Shown here in pieces: positions 10,231 through 19,942 of a stretch of 64,000 bases of DNA. Numbering within the stretch: position 1 is the stretch's first letter; every line of letters starts with the position of its first letter. A model generated the notes under the pieces. The model was not told the DNA's origin. It did not search any database and saw nothing but the letters and a program-made list of their open reading frames with translations. The position numbers and the translations under genes are program-made. Source of the stretch: an uncultured Sphingomonas sp. (GTDB taxonomy: Bacteria > Pseudomonadota > Alphaproteobacteria > Sphingomonadales > Sphingomonadaceae); assembly GCA_913774925.1 (NCBI GenBank), contig CAJYKB010000074.1, positions 1 to 64,000 of the forward strand. The letters run 5' to 3'.

Positions 10231-12012
10231 TCATTCGATCCGGAACGCCCGGAACGGCGAGCCCTTCACCAGCGGCACCGGCACCAGCCACGCGAACGTC
10301 TCGCCGCGCGCCAGGCGGCTGTAGAACCCTGCCGGCGCCTTCGCGCGGTAGTTGGTCGATTCGGCCATGTTGGGGCAGACCAGCAGGATCGTCGCGCCGT
10401 GGCGCTTCATGATCGCGCGGGCTTCCTCCGGCGAGCGTTCGAAGGCGTGGTGGACGTCCAGGATCGCGTCGCCGTTGCGGTGGTATGGCCCGGCGATCGC
10501 ATCGTGATGCGTCAGCGTGATGAGCCGCGGGCCGAGATCGACGAAGGTGAACATCGTCTGCGCCGGGATGCGGTTGAGCGGGGCCATCGCGGGGATCGTC
10601 AGGCAGCGCCCAGTGGCGCGGTTGACGCGCTGGACATAGGGCTTGGGCGAATCGATCCGGAACCAGTCGATCGCCAGCTGCGCGAACGACCCCGACAGCA
10701 CGACGAAGGCGGCGACCGCGGCGAACCCCTTCACGAAGCGGTGGCGCGGGGCGAGCAGCCACGGCACCAGCATCCACGCCAGCGCCGCCGCGCCGGGGAT
10801 CGCGAGCAGCTGCGCCGCCGGCCCCGCGCGCGCCTGCCACAGCAGCATCAGCGCGGCGAATGCCCCGAACAGCGCGACGCAGGCCCAGCCGAGCATTCGC
10901 CGGTCGAAGCGCGCGCGCCAAGTCGCCAGCACCGCGCCGATCAGCCCGATCAGCGGCAGCGTGACGATCGGCAGCGCGACGCGCAGCGGGTGCTTGTAGA
11001 TCGGCTTGGCCTCGCGCACGTTGGCGAGCCAGGTGGAATAGAGTTCCGGCGACACCTGCTCCGGGCGACCGAGGCATTGCGGGAAGGCGAGCGCGAAGAA
11101 CGCCGCCAGCGCCGCCCCCGCCGCCACGGTGAGGGCGAGGCGCACGCCCGCGTGACGCGGCGACCACAGCGCCAGCGCCAGCAACAGCGCGCCCGCCAGC
11201 ACCATCGTCGACAGCCACACCGGAGTGAGCGCATCGCAGCGCAGGACGCGATTGGCGTAGGAGGTGAAGGCGGCATAGCCCGCCGCGGTGCCGCCGCCGA
11301 GCGACAGCGCATAGGCCATCAGCCGCGGGCGCTCCGCGACGTCCCAGACCCACGACAGAGCGATGATCGCGCCCGCCATTGCGGCATAGGGCAGCATCTC
11401 CAGCCCGATCGTGAACGACACCGCGGTGGCGATGCCGACCAGCGCGCCGCCGCGCGCGCGCGCAGGGTCGCACAGCCCTGCCACCGTCACCGCCAGCATC
11501 GCCAGCTGCCAGCCGTGGTGGTCGATGCGGTCGGGCATGAACATGCCCAGGCACACGGTGGTGGCGACGAACAGCGCCACGCCCAGCGGCCAGGCGAGCG
11601 GCGCCACCAGACGCCGGATCGTGGCGCCGAGCGCGACCAGCGCAACGCCCATCGGCAGCATCGGCGCGATGCCGCATGCCAGCCGCTCCGCCTGCGCCAC
11701 GCCGACGATCGGGCGCAGCAGCACGATCAGCGCGGCGATCGGGAGGTCGACCAGCCGCGACCAGTGGATGTCGAACCCCGTGGGCGGGTTCATGCGATAG
11801 TTGCGCAGGTCGAACCACGCCTGGCCCCCCAGCCACGCGCGCACCTGCATCAGCCGCATATTGTCGTCGGTATCGCCCAGCGACAGCCACTGGATCGCGT
11901 TCCAGCGCTTCCACAGATACCAGACCATGATGACCGCCCAGGCATAGAGCGTCAGGCGGATCCAGCGGCGGTCGAGCACCTGTGCCGCGCGTGTCAGCGT
12001 TGGACGGGTCAA
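10231..12012 (-). CDS. large polytopic membrane protein (glycosyltransferase-like, uncharacterised)
   Basis: 593 aa, many hydrophobic helices; DTDDNMRLMQVRAWLGGQAWFDLRNYRMNPPTGFDIHWSRLVDLPIA resembles GT-C-type membrane proteins. Confidence 0.7.
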   Translation of the reverse strand: MTRPTLTRAAQVLDRRWIRLTLYAWAVIMVWYLWKRWNAIQWLSLGDTDDNMRLMQVRAWLGGQAWFDLRNYRMNPPTGFDIHWSRLVDLPIAALIVLLRPIVGVAQAERLACGIAPMLPMGVALVALGATIRRLVAPLAWPLGVALFVATTVCLGMFMPDRIDHHGWQLAMLAVTVAGLCDPARARGGALVGIATAVSFTIGLEMLPYAAMAGAIIALSWVWDVAERPRLMAYALSLGGGTAAGYAAFTSYANRVLRCDALTPVWLSTMVLAGALLLALALWSPRHAGVRLALTVAAGAALAAFFALAFPQCLGRPEQVSPELYSTWLANVREAKPIYKHPLRVALPIVTLPLIGLIGAVLATWRARFDRRMLGWACVALFGAFAALMLLWQARAGPAAQLLAIPGAAALAWMLVPWLLAPRHRFVKGFAAVAAFVVLSGSFAQLAIDWFRIDSPKPYVQRVNRATGRCLTIPAMAPLNRIPAQTMFTFVDLGPRLITLTHHDAIAGPYHRNGDAILDVHHAFERSPEEARAIMKRHGATILLVCPNMAESTNYRAKAPAGFYSRLARGETFAWLVPVPLVKGSPFRAFRIE

Positions 12013-12094
12013 AAGGCTTCCTTCACCGGCGCCGTGGTATTAGGGGCGCCTCGCGGCGGCGTGCTTACGCTCACGCGCGCAAAGGGCAAGGTTC

Positions 12095-12517
12095 TTGGCA
12101 GCGGCACGTTTCCCCTCCTTCGTCAGTCCGGCCCGCCGCGAGGCGTTCTGGCAGCTGGTCCGCTTCGGCGTGACCGGGGGGGCGATGACCGCCTTCTACG
12201 CCGCGATCTACTGGCCGCTGGCGACCTATGTGATGAACCCCAATCTGGCGGTGGTGGTCGCGTTCCTGGCAGCGACCGCGGTCGGGCGGTTCGCGCATGG
12301 CGCGGTCAGCTTTCGCGGCTATGGCACGCGCAATGCGCGGACGGCGCGTCGATTCTTCCTTGTCCAGCTGCTCGGGTTCGTGCTTCAGCAGGGTTTCACC
12401 TGGGTGCTGGTCACCGGCCCCTTCTTTCACGGCCCGACGTGGTGGCCGCTGGTTCCCGCCGTGTCGGTGGTGCCGCTGCTTACCTTCGGACTGCAACGTA
12501 ACTGGGTTTTTCGATAG
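12095..12517 (+). CDS. GtrA family protein
   Basis: FWQLVRFGVTGGAMTAFYAAIYWPL...FGLQRNWVFR; four-TM GtrA pattern. Confidence 0.85.
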   Translation: MAAARFPSFVSPARREAFWQLVRFGVTGGAMTAFYAAIYWPLATYVMNPNLAVVVAFLAATAVGRFAHGAVSFRGYGTRNARTARRFFLVQLLGFVLQQGFTWVLVTGPFFHGPTWWPLVPAVSVVPLLTFGLQRNWVFR

Positions 12518-12520
12518 ACC

Positions 12521-13249
12521 ATGGACCGCCGCGTCTACGATCGCATGGCCGAGCATGATTCCACCCATTGGTGGTATCGCGCGCGGCGCGACATCCTGTC
12601 CGATTATCTGACGCGCCATGCCGCGCTGCCCGGGGACGCGTCGATCCTGGAGATCGGGTGCGGCACCGGGCACAACCTGCCGATGCTGGCGCAGTTCGGC
12701 ACGGTCGATGCGATCGAGATCGATCCCGCCGCGCGCGCCATCGCCAGTCAGCGGCTGGGCCGCGCGGTGGGCGAGGCGCCGCTGCCCGAGCTGCCCGGCG
12801 TGCCGCGCGGCAGCTACGACCTGATCGCGGTGCTCGACGTGGTGGAGCATATCGAGGACGATGTCGCCGCCCTCGCCGCGATGCGCGAGTGCCTGGCGCC
12901 GGACGGCAAGGTGCTGATCGCGGTGCCTGCGCACCAGTGGATGTGGAGCGCGCACGACGTCGTGAACCACCACCACCGCCGCTATTCGAAGGCTGGTCTG
13001 GTCAAGGCGATCCGCGCCGCGGGCCTTAAGGAGCGCGGGTTGACCTATTTCAACTCGCTGCTGTTCCCGCTCGCCGCCGCGGCGCGGGTGGCGGGGCGGA
13101 TCACCGGGCGCGACGATAGCGACGACTCGCCCCCCGCCGCGCCGGTAAACGCGCTGTTCGAGCGGATCTTCCGGGCGGAGCGGCATCTGGTCGGGCGGGT
13201 GCCGATGCCGATCGGGGTGTCGATCCTGACGCTGGCGGAGCGGGGGTGA
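12521..13249 (+). CDS. class I SAM-dependent methyltransferase
   Basis: ILEIGCGTGHNLPMLAQFG motif I; DLIAVLDVVEHIEDD. Confidence 0.9.
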   Translation: MDRRVYDRMAEHDSTHWWYRARRDILSDYLTRHAALPGDASILEIGCGTGHNLPMLAQFGTVDAIEIDPAARAIASQRLGRAVGEAPLPELPGVPRGSYDLIAVLDVVEHIEDDVAALAAMRECLAPDGKVLIAVPAHQWMWSAHDVVNHHHRRYSKAGLVKAIRAAGLKERGLTYFNSLLFPLAAAARVAGRITGRDDSDDSPPAAPVNALFERIFRAERHLVGRVPMPIGVSILTLAERG

Positions 13250-13256
13250 CGCTGGA

Positions 13257-13352
13257 GCCCCTCCCCTTCAGGGGAGGGGTTGGGGTGGGGCCGTGACGGG
13301 CGAAGGTCTCTGCGAGGCTCTCCCCACCCCCTTCCCCCCCCCTAGAGGGGAG
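13257..13352. repeat. REP-like doublet, family E
   Basis: gcccctccccttcaggggaggggttggggtgggg ... ccccaccccctt..agaggggaggggcttt. Confidence 0.8.
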
Positions 13353-13364
13353 GGGCTTTCGCGA

Positions 13365-13781
13365 TCACTCCCCCATCAGGTGTAGCACCACCTGCCGCCG
13401 GTGCGGGGCGGTGCGGTGTTCGAAGAGGTAGACGCCCTGCCAGGTGCCGAGCGTCATCCGCGCGTCGGCGACGGGGATCGAGAGCGACACCGCCGTCAGC
13501 GCGGTCTTGAGATGCGCGGGCATGTCGTCCGGCCCCTCGTCGTCATGCTCGTAGTCGCGCGATTCGGGGGCGAGCTTCGCGAAATAGCGCTCCAGGTCGC
13601 GGCGCACCGCGGGGGCGGCGTTTTCGTTGATGAGGAGCGAGGCGGAGGTGTGGCGGCAGAAGACCGTCAGCAGCCCGGTGGCGATCCCCTGCGCGGCGAG
13701 CCAGCGTGCGACCTCGTCGGTGATCTCGACCAGCCCCTGACCGCGCGTCGCGATCGTCAGCACGGTCTGTGCCTGCCGCAT
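13365..13781 (-). CDS. YjbQ family protein (secondary thiamine-phosphate synthase-like)
   Basis: TVFCRHTSASLLINENAAPAVRRDLE, LGTWQGVYLFEHR motifs. Confidence 0.93.
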   Translation of the reverse strand: MRQAQTVLTIATRGQGLVEITDEVARWLAAQGIATGLLTVFCRHTSASLLINENAAPAVRRDLERYFAKLAPESRDYEHDDEGPDDMPAHLKTALTAVSLSIPVADARMTLGTWQGVYLFEHRTAPHRRQVVLHLMGE

Positions 13782-14152
13782 CAGAACAGCCGGCCGCCGT
13801 CGGGGACCGGCTCGCCGGGCGACACCAGCACGACCTTGCCGTCGGCATCGGGGAAGCCGAGCGTCAGGACCTGCGACATGAACTTGCCGATCTGACGCGG
13901 GGGGAAATTCACCACCGCCGCGACCTGCCGCCCGATCAGCGCGTCGCAGGTGTAATGTTCGGTGATCTGCGCCGACGAGCGCTTCCTCCCCAGCGTCGGG
14001 CCGAAGTCGATCGTCAGCTTGTACGCGGGCTTGCGCGCCTCCGGAAAGGGTTCGGCGGCGACGATCGTGCCGACGCGGACGTCGACCTTCAGGAAATCGT
14101 CGAAGGCGATCGTCGGCGCCGCCTCGGCACCGGCGTCATGCGTGACGTGCAT
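13781..14152 (-). CDS. csaA: tRNA-binding protein, CsaA-like
   Basis: FLKVDVRVGTIVAAEPFPEARKPAYKLTIDFG...SQVLTLGFPDADGKVVLVSP. Confidence 0.92.
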   Translation of the reverse strand: MHVTHDAGAEAAPTIAFDDFLKVDVRVGTIVAAEPFPEARKPAYKLTIDFGPTLGRKRSSAQITEHYTCDALIGRQVAAVVNFPPRQIGKFMSQVLTLGFPDADGKVVLVSPGEPVPDGGRLF

Positions 14153-14823
14153 CAGAAATCCGGGTTCTCGTAGTAATTGGGCGGCTCGATCCCGCTGATC
14201 CGCTCGGCCAGCAGCGGGCGGAAGCTGCGCCGGCTTTTGAAGGCGGAATACCACGCCTTGGTATGCGCGTGCCCGGTCCAGTCGATCCCGCCGAGATAGT
14301 CGGCGACCGAAATCTGCGCCGCGGCGGCGAGGTCGGCGAGGCTGATCGTCGAGCCCGCGATCCATTTGCGGTGATCGAGCAGGAAGTCGATATAGTCGAG
14401 GTGCCCGACCGCATTCTTCATCGCCTCCCGCAGCCGCGATGCGTCGGGGGTCGTGCGGTGGACGATGCGCTTCATCATGCGCTCTTCCAGCAGCGGCTGC
14501 GTCACGTCGCGGTGGAAATGCGTGTCGAACCACGCCACCAGCCGGCGGATCTCCGCGCGATCAGCGGCGGTGCCGTTGATCATCGCGGCGCGCTCCACCG
14601 TTTCCTCGAAATATTCGCAGATCGCCATCGAATCGACCAGCACGATGCCGCGCTCGTGATCGGTCATCACCGGGGTCTGCCCGGCGGGATTCATGTCGAC
14701 GAAGGCGTCGCGGCGTTCCCACGGATGTTCGCGCACCAGCTGATAGCCCACGTCCTTTTCATTCAGGAGCGTGCGCAGCTTGCGCGTGAAGGGACACAGC
14801 GGGAACTGATAGAGCTGCCACAT
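14152..14823 (-). CDS. glutathione S-transferase family protein
   Basis: MWQLYQFPLCPFTRKLRTLLNEKDVGYQLV...PVMTDHERGIVLVDSMAICEYFEE. Confidence 0.88.
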   Translation of the reverse strand: MWQLYQFPLCPFTRKLRTLLNEKDVGYQLVREHPWERRDAFVDMNPAGQTPVMTDHERGIVLVDSMAICEYFEETVERAAMINGTAADRAEIRRLVAWFDTHFHRDVTQPLLEERMMKRIVHRTTPDASRLREAMKNAVGHLDYIDFLLDHRKWIAGSTISLADLAAAAQISVADYLGGIDWTGHAHTKAWYSAFKSRRSFRPLLAERISGIEPPNYYENPDF

Positions 14824-14954
14824 AGCCCGTGCTGTTAGGCGCAAAGGGCGGGGCGGGGGAAGCGCTTACATGGGGGTCGACCGACTTAGCCGCACGGCCC
14901 CTCGCGTACGGTCGCGTCGCTCGACTCCGTGCCCAGTTGCTGTATTAAGGCAGC

Positions 14955-15311
14955 ATGGCAGCGCTCAGCAGCGACGACTCCCCGGTGTACCTTCGTCTGC
15001 GCGGTACGATCGCGGCGGCGATTTTGCGCGGGGAGTATGGTGCCGGCGATCAGCTGCCCTCGGTCCGTGCGCTCGCGGCCGAGCACGGCGCCAATCCGCT
15101 CACCGTGGCGAAGGCGTATCAGAGCTTCCAGGACGACGGCTATGTCGAGGTGCGGCGCGGCGTCGGCATGTTCGTGCTGGCGGGCGCGGCGGAGCGACTG
15201 CGCGATGCCGAGCGCGCCGATTTCGTGGCGCAGCAATGGCCGCGCATCCGCGAGCGGATCGAACTGCTCGGGCTGGATGCGGCGGACCTGCTGGAACGTC
15301 GCCCGGCCTGA
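14955..15311 (+). CDS. GntR family transcriptional regulator (short, YtrA-like)
   Basis: VYLRLRGTIAAAILRGEYGAGDQLPSVRALAAEHGANPLTVAKAYQSFQDDGYVEVRRGVGMFV. Confidence 0.9.
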   Translation: MAALSSDDSPVYLRLRGTIAAAILRGEYGAGDQLPSVRALAAEHGANPLTVAKAYQSFQDDGYVEVRRGVGMFVLAGAAERLRDAERADFVAQQWPRIRERIELLGLDAADLLERRPA

Positions 15312-15327
15312 GGTTATGGTCGCGCGG

Positions 15328-15825
15328 ATGACACGCCGCCCGCTCTCGATCGCCATCGCCATCGCTGCCGCTTTGTCGCTTGCCGCCTGCCAGCAGCAGC
15401 CCGCGCCATCACCTGCCGCGACGCCCACGCCGACCCCGTCCGCGTCGCCCAGCGCCACTGCGAGCGCGACGGCGACGCTGACACGCTACGTCGGCAGCTA
15501 TCCCAGCGACACGGTCGGCACGACCAGCTTCCTGTCGGACCCGGCGGTGCGCGCGGCGGTCGCCGCCGCGGTCGCCGATCCCGGCATCCGCGAGCGCGTG
15601 CTGGATGCGGAGGCGACCGCGACCCCCATCGCGCTGGTGGAGGGGCGGGTGCTGTCCTATGCGTGCGAACCGCACAATTGCGGGCCGCACAATTGGGCGA
15701 TCGCGGTGACGCCCGACGCGAAGACCGCGGCGGTGTGCTATTACGATCAGGATGCGCAGGAGGCGCGCTGGTATCCGCAGGGCGCCGGCCCCAACCCCCA
15801 GGGCGGCTGTCCCTCGGGGGAATGA
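15328..15825 (+). CDS. putative lipoprotein with Ivy-like (lysozyme inhibitor) CxPHxC motif
   Basis: Lipobox LSLAAC; P/A/T/S-rich linker; VLSYACEPHNCGPHNWAIAVTPDAKTAAVCYYD. In-frame ATG at 15316 is an alternative start. Confidence 0.6.
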   Translation: MTRRPLSIAIAIAAALSLAACQQQPAPSPAATPTPTPSASPSATASATATLTRYVGSYPSDTVGTTSFLSDPAVRAAVAAAVADPGIRERVLDAEATATPIALVEGRVLSYACEPHNCGPHNWAIAVTPDAKTAAVCYYDQDAQEARWYPQGAGPNPQGGCPSGE

Positions 15826-15837
15826 CGATGGTTACGT

Positions 15838-15962
15838 CATCGCCCGTTCGCTTCGAGTAGCCGCCGAGCTTGTCGAGGCGGCGTATCGAGAGGTCGTTCC
15901 CCGGACGCTTGCTCTTGATACGGGGTCTCGGCAGGATTGACCCCTACTCGAGCCGAACGGGT
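15838..15962. repeat. REP-like doublet, family C
   Basis: cccgttcgcttcgagtagccgccgagcttgtcgag ... cctactcgagccgaacggg. Confidence 0.65.
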
Positions 15963-15971
15963 CGGCCGGCA

Positions 15972-16928
15972 TCAGCTTCGCCGGATCAGCGCGCGGGCCA
16001 GCCGGCGGTCCTCCAGCGAATAATATAGCCAGATCGCGCCGTCCGCGACCACCACCGACGCGGCGAAGGCGATGTCGGTCGCGCTGCGGTCGTCGACCGG
16101 GGGCGGGGTGACGAGCGGCTGGATGCCACGCGCGACGACGCGGGTGTAGTCGGCATCGAACGCGACCCAGCCGATCCGCCAGCGTGCGTCGCGGGTCGCG
16201 CCGTTGTAGAACATCACCGGTATTGCGGGATTGTCGCGCAGCAGCGGGCCGGTCGACAGATGCCAGTCGTCCCAGCTGTCCTCGCGCGGCATGAACGGCG
16301 TCGGCTGCTCGGTCCATGGCCCCGCGACGCCCGCGCCCACCGCCAGCCCGATGCGCGACGCCTCGTCCGCGGCATATTCATAGAACAGCCGCCAGCGCCC
16401 GTCGTCGCTGCGGTCGACCGTCGCCTCCTTGGTATTGCCCTCCGACTTGGACGAGGCGAGCGCGACGCCGCTCTTCACCAGCCGGTCGAGCGAGGGGCCG
16501 GCGGCGTAGGACAGCTCGCCATGCGCATGGTCGGCGAGCACGCCTGAATAGTAGACGACGTAGCCGTCCGCGGTCCGCACGACGGTGGGATCCTCCACCC
16601 CGCCGGCGTCGTGATCGTCGGGGCCGGGGACGATCGAGGGGGCGTCCAGCATCGCGAAGCGGATGCCGTCCCGGCTCCACCCCGCCCAGATCTGGCCGGT
16701 ATCGACCAGTGGCTCGCCGGGCCGCGTGACGGCGCGCACCATGATGCCCCAGCGGCCGTCGTCCTCGCGCCAGACGAACGGGCTCATCAGGTCGCGCGCC
16801 ATCAAGGCGGGTGGGCCGTCGAGCGTGACGCTTTCTATCCGCTTGACGTTGAAATCGAGCGCGAGGTCGCTTGCGCCGACGCCGTCCTTGCGGTGCGGGT
16901 CGGCGGTGGAGGCGGTTCCGTGCATCAT
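15972..16928 (-). CDS. glycoside hydrolase/phosphorylase of the five-bladed propeller type (GH130/GH43-like)
   Basis: HDAGGVEDPTVVRTADGYVVYYSGV...PVMFYNGATRDARWRIGWVAFD. Confidence 0.7.
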   Translation of the reverse strand: MMHGTASTADPHRKDGVGASDLALDFNVKRIESVTLDGPPALMARDLMSPFVWREDDGRWGIMVRAVTRPGEPLVDTGQIWAGWSRDGIRFAMLDAPSIVPGPDDHDAGGVEDPTVVRTADGYVVYYSGVLADHAHGELSYAAGPSLDRLVKSGVALASSKSEGNTKEATVDRSDDGRWRLFYEYAADEASRIGLAVGAGVAGPWTEQPTPFMPREDSWDDWHLSTGPLLRDNPAIPVMFYNGATRDARWRIGWVAFDADYTRVVARGIQPLVTPPPVDDRSATDIAFAASVVVADGAIWLYYSLEDRRLARALIRRS

Positions 16929-17692
16929 GCTCCCAGCGCCTGCATCAGCGACAGCCCGCCGTCGATGACGATCCGCGCGCCGGTGATGTAGCGCGCCTTG
17001 TCGGAGGCGAGGAAGACCGCGAGGTCCGCGACCTCCGCCGGATCGCCCGCCCGGCCCATGGGGATGTTGCGTTCCAGCGACTGGCGATAGGCGGCGTCGG
17101 TCTGCGCCCGCGCGTTCATCGGGGTCAGGATCATCCCCGGCTCGATCGCATTGACGCGGATGCCGCGCGGCGCCTCCTCGATCGCCAGCGTCTCGACCAG
17201 GTTAGACAGCCCGCCCTTGGCCGCGCAATAGTCCGCGCCGCCCGCGCGGACCGCATAAGCGTGGATCGACGAGATATGAATGATCGCGGCGTCGCCCGTC
17301 GCCTCGCCGCGCCCGGTCAGGAAACGGCGCGAGGTGAGGAAGGCGCCGGTCAGATCGGTGTCGATCAGCCGCCGCCACTGGTCGAGCTGCATCGTGCGGA
17401 CGGTCACCCCGCTCATGTTCAGGCCGGCGGAATTGACGAGCACGTCGGGCCGACCCCATGCCTTCTCCACCGCGGCGAAGGCCGCGTCGACGGAGGCCTC
17501 GTCATCGACGTGCGCCTGGACCGTCATCGCTTCCGCGCCGCCGTCACGCACCGCGCCCGCGGTGCGCTCCGCGGCGGCGGCGTCGGCGAAATAGAGGATC
17601 GCGACCCGGTCGCCCTGCTGGCCGAAAGCAGCGGCGCACGCGGCCCCGATGCCCGATTCCGCCCCCGTCACCACTACCGTCCGCCGCGTCAT
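16925..17692 (-). CDS. SDR family oxidoreductase
   Basis: MTRRTVVVTGAESGIGAACAAAFGQ...IHISSIHAYAVRAGGADYCAAKGG; ATG at 17692. Confidence 0.9.
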   Translation of the reverse strand: MTRRTVVVTGAESGIGAACAAAFGQQGDRVAILYFADAAAAERTAGAVRDGGAEAMTVQAHVDDEASVDAAFAAVEKAWGRPDVLVNSAGLNMSGVTVRTMQLDQWRRLIDTDLTGAFLTSRRFLTGRGEATGDAAIIHISSIHAYAVRAGGADYCAAKGGLSNLVETLAIEEAPRGIRVNAIEPGMILTPMNARAQTDAAYRQSLERNIPMGRAGDPAEVADLAVFLASDKARYITGARIVIDGGLSLMQALGA

Positions 17693-17821
17693 CGCCACAC
17701 GTCTCCATGCTGTTGCGGCGGGGTAACGATCGAGCGACGGGTTGGTGGCACGACGATCCAACCGGCGCGCTGTGCGGGTGGTGGATACGTCTGTTTTCTT
17801 GGATTCCTCGAGCGAGGAAAA

Positions 17822-17839
17822 TGGCGCCCAGAAGAGGAC
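17822..17839 (+). repeat. distal att core (duplicated tRNA-Leu 3' end)
   Basis: tggcgcccagaagaggac, 17/18 identical to 32301-32318. Confidence 0.85.
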
Positions 17840-17862
17840 AGGCAAACGCTGTCCCATTAGGT

Positions 17863-17880
17863 CGTATTTTCAATGACTTC
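17863..17880 (+). repeat. terminal inverted repeat, left copy
   Basis: CGTATTTTCAATGACTTC; reverse complement present at 32259-32276 with one mismatch. Confidence 0.8.
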
Positions 17881-18122
17881 GCGCGGCCAATGAGAGCACT
17901 TGTGTAGCAGTCCGACGGACCAGCGGCAAGACGGGTTTAGGTCGAGGCGGATCGGGGCATCACGTAGCGGTTGCAAGAGCAAGACCCAACAAGTGGCAGC
18001 GTAATGTTTCCACCTGTACTCCCTTGCGCCGGAGGCTGAGCCATCCTATATGTATTGCACGAGTTTCGGGGAGCTTTCCCCTTCCGAGATAGACGGGCTG
18101 AGCATTCGGTGCTGCCCAACCT

Positions 18123-19262
18123 TTACCCCGCCGACAGCATGGTCTTAACAGAGGCCTCGACAGCTGAGTTGGTGACGAACTCCGTCCAGCCTTTGAACCA
18201 GGCGCCGATGCGCTCTAGTCGGCTGAGGGCTGACGCTTCTTTTGCTAGCTCCTCAAGCTTCGCTACAATCTCGTCTACGCGCCCCGCGTGCTCGGCTGCG
18301 AACAGCTTGAGGGCGTCTGCAAACGCCTGATCGCCACCTGTTTTTGGAGCCGTAACTGTGAGGTTGCCGAAGCGGTCGAGCGCCCGCGCCGTGAGCTCCT
18401 TCAGACCGAGTCGGTGTTTCGCAATCGCGTCATCATCCATAACCGCTGTCAGGAAGTCGTTCGCGTGAAGGACTGAGTTGAGGTGCGAAAAGAGGACTCG
18501 TCGCGCGCGTTCTTGTGGGTTCTCGGCTTCCACGCGCTCTGAAACTTGGACAGTCACGGTGTTGCGGCGCTGGGCCTTTGCCACTGACGTGAGAAACATG
18601 TGGCCTTCGCTTGCGTCTACAATGTCCCGTCTGTCGCCTGGAATGACTATGGGCGTGCGCTTAGTTGCTCGAATATGAAGTGAAGGCGCGCCCACCTTGA
18701 ACGTCTTACCCATGAGCTCGGCGGCGGGATATTCGTGTCTCTTGGAATGCAAGGTAGTGGCAGCCAGGTAAGCCAGCCCCAACGCCTCGCCACACCGCTC
18801 CAACGAAGCTTGCGAGCGCGTCCCGTCGCCCGATCTGACCTCGACCAAAACATCGGAAATTGATCGGGCGAGCAAAGGAAGATCGTAAGCCGCGTTGGAC
18901 GCCTCAAAGAGCTGGCGCTCGGCGTCTACATCTGCATTGAAGCCAATTTCGAAGCGACCGGAGATGTCGCCGTCAAAATAGAGGCGTCGGAACCACAGCC
19001 GCAGCGGCACTGAACTTGCCCACTTCGGCTGAGTATGATGGCCAGGCCTTGGAAAAGCTAACGCGTGTTCGAACTCAATGTAGGCCCGTTCTCCCACGAG
19101 CCCATAAGCCTTGGCGTTCCGTGTCGACATGCCGCCGAAGTTGCGAATGAAGCTTTCGCCTGGGTCATCAGCCCGCCAATTCGGACGAGGGGACCGCCCA
19201 AGCTCATCTGTATGAAGCCCACGCAAATCCACGAACGGCAGTTGTAGCAGCGCGAACATCAT
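18123..19262 (-). CDS. hypothetical protein, 379 aa, family not recognised
   Basis: Long minus-strand ORF with GGGGAGGA just upstream of ATGATG; visibly less GC-rich than the core genes; C-terminal helical KLEELAKEASALSRLERIGAWFKGWTEFVTNSAVEASVKTMLSAG. Confidence 0.75.
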   Translation of the reverse strand: MMFALLQLPFVDLRGLHTDELGRSPRPNWRADDPGESFIRNFGGMSTRNAKAYGLVGERAYIEFEHALAFPRPGHHTQPKWASSVPLRLWFRRLYFDGDISGRFEIGFNADVDAERQLFEASNAAYDLPLLARSISDVLVEVRSGDGTRSQASLERCGEALGLAYLAATTLHSKRHEYPAAELMGKTFKVGAPSLHIRATKRTPIVIPGDRRDIVDASEGHMFLTSVAKAQRRNTVTVQVSERVEAENPQERARRVLFSHLNSVLHANDFLTAVMDDDAIAKHRLGLKELTARALDRFGNLTVTAPKTGGDQAFADALKLFAAEHAGRVDEIVAKLEELAKEASALSRLERIGAWFKGWTEFVTNSAVEASVKTMLSAG

Positions 19263-19382
19263 TCCTCCCCATCGCTCAGCTTAGAATGTACGGCGGCGTT
19301 TACGAATGTCCACTCTTGGATCCAAGTCGTGCTGCAAGTGAACTAAAGGAAAAAAGCAGGCCCACGCGAAGAGACGCTAGAT

Positions 19383-19937
19383 TCACTCTGCGACCCCAAG
19401 GGCTCTGTAAACGCTCCCTCGACCGATCTTAAGGCGGCGCGCGATCTCGGCGGGACGAACGCCTTCGGCCTTCAGGCGCCGGACCTCTTCAACCGGGACC
19501 GAGGGCTTCCGGCCCTTGTAGACGCCGGCTCCTTTCGCCTTAGCGATGCCCTCCATCTGACGTTCGCGCCGGATGGCAGTCTCGAACTGTGCGAAGACCG
19601 CGAGCATCTGGAGGAACGCGACGCCGGCCGGTGTAGACGTGTCGATGGGCTGCTCGGTCGCGCGCAGGAACGCCCCACGTTCCTTCAGGGTGGCGACGAT
19701 CTTCTCCAGGTCCGCGACGGACCGAGCCAGCCGGTCGATGCGTGTGACCATGAGGGTGTCACCGGGGCGGATGAAGTCGAGCAAGGTTGCCAACTCCTGC
19801 CTTTCCTTGGTCGAGGTGCCACTCCTCTTCTCGCTGCGGACGATGTGACAGCCAGCCGCGCGGAGCGCTGACTCCTGGATCGAGCAGTCCTGATCTTCGG
19901 TGCTGACTCTCGCGTATCCGTAGGTCTGTGACGTCAT
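19383..19937 (-). CDS. serine recombinase (resolvase/invertase family)
   Basis: TYGYARVSTEDQDCSIQESAL...GDTLMVTRIDRLARSVADLEKIV...FAQFETAIRRERQMEGIAKAK with C-terminal HTH EIARRLKIGRGSVYRAL. Confidence 0.95.
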   Translation of the reverse strand: MTSQTYGYARVSTEDQDCSIQESALRAAGCHIVRSEKRSGTSTKERQELATLLDFIRPGDTLMVTRIDRLARSVADLEKIVATLKERGAFLRATEQPIDTSTPAGVAFLQMLAVFAQFETAIRRERQMEGIAKAKGAGVYKGRKPSVPVEEVRRLKAEGVRPAEIARRLKIGRGSVYRALGVAE

Positions 19938-19942
19938 GTTGG

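Noticed and set aside
10399-12501. 700-aa + strand ORF opposite the membrane protein gene
   Set aside because: R/Q/H-rich shadow ORF; the minus strand carries a coherent polytopic protein.
17937-18119. 60-aa minus ORF in the element's left end
   Set aside because: No ribosome binding site, motif or coupling; likely spurious.
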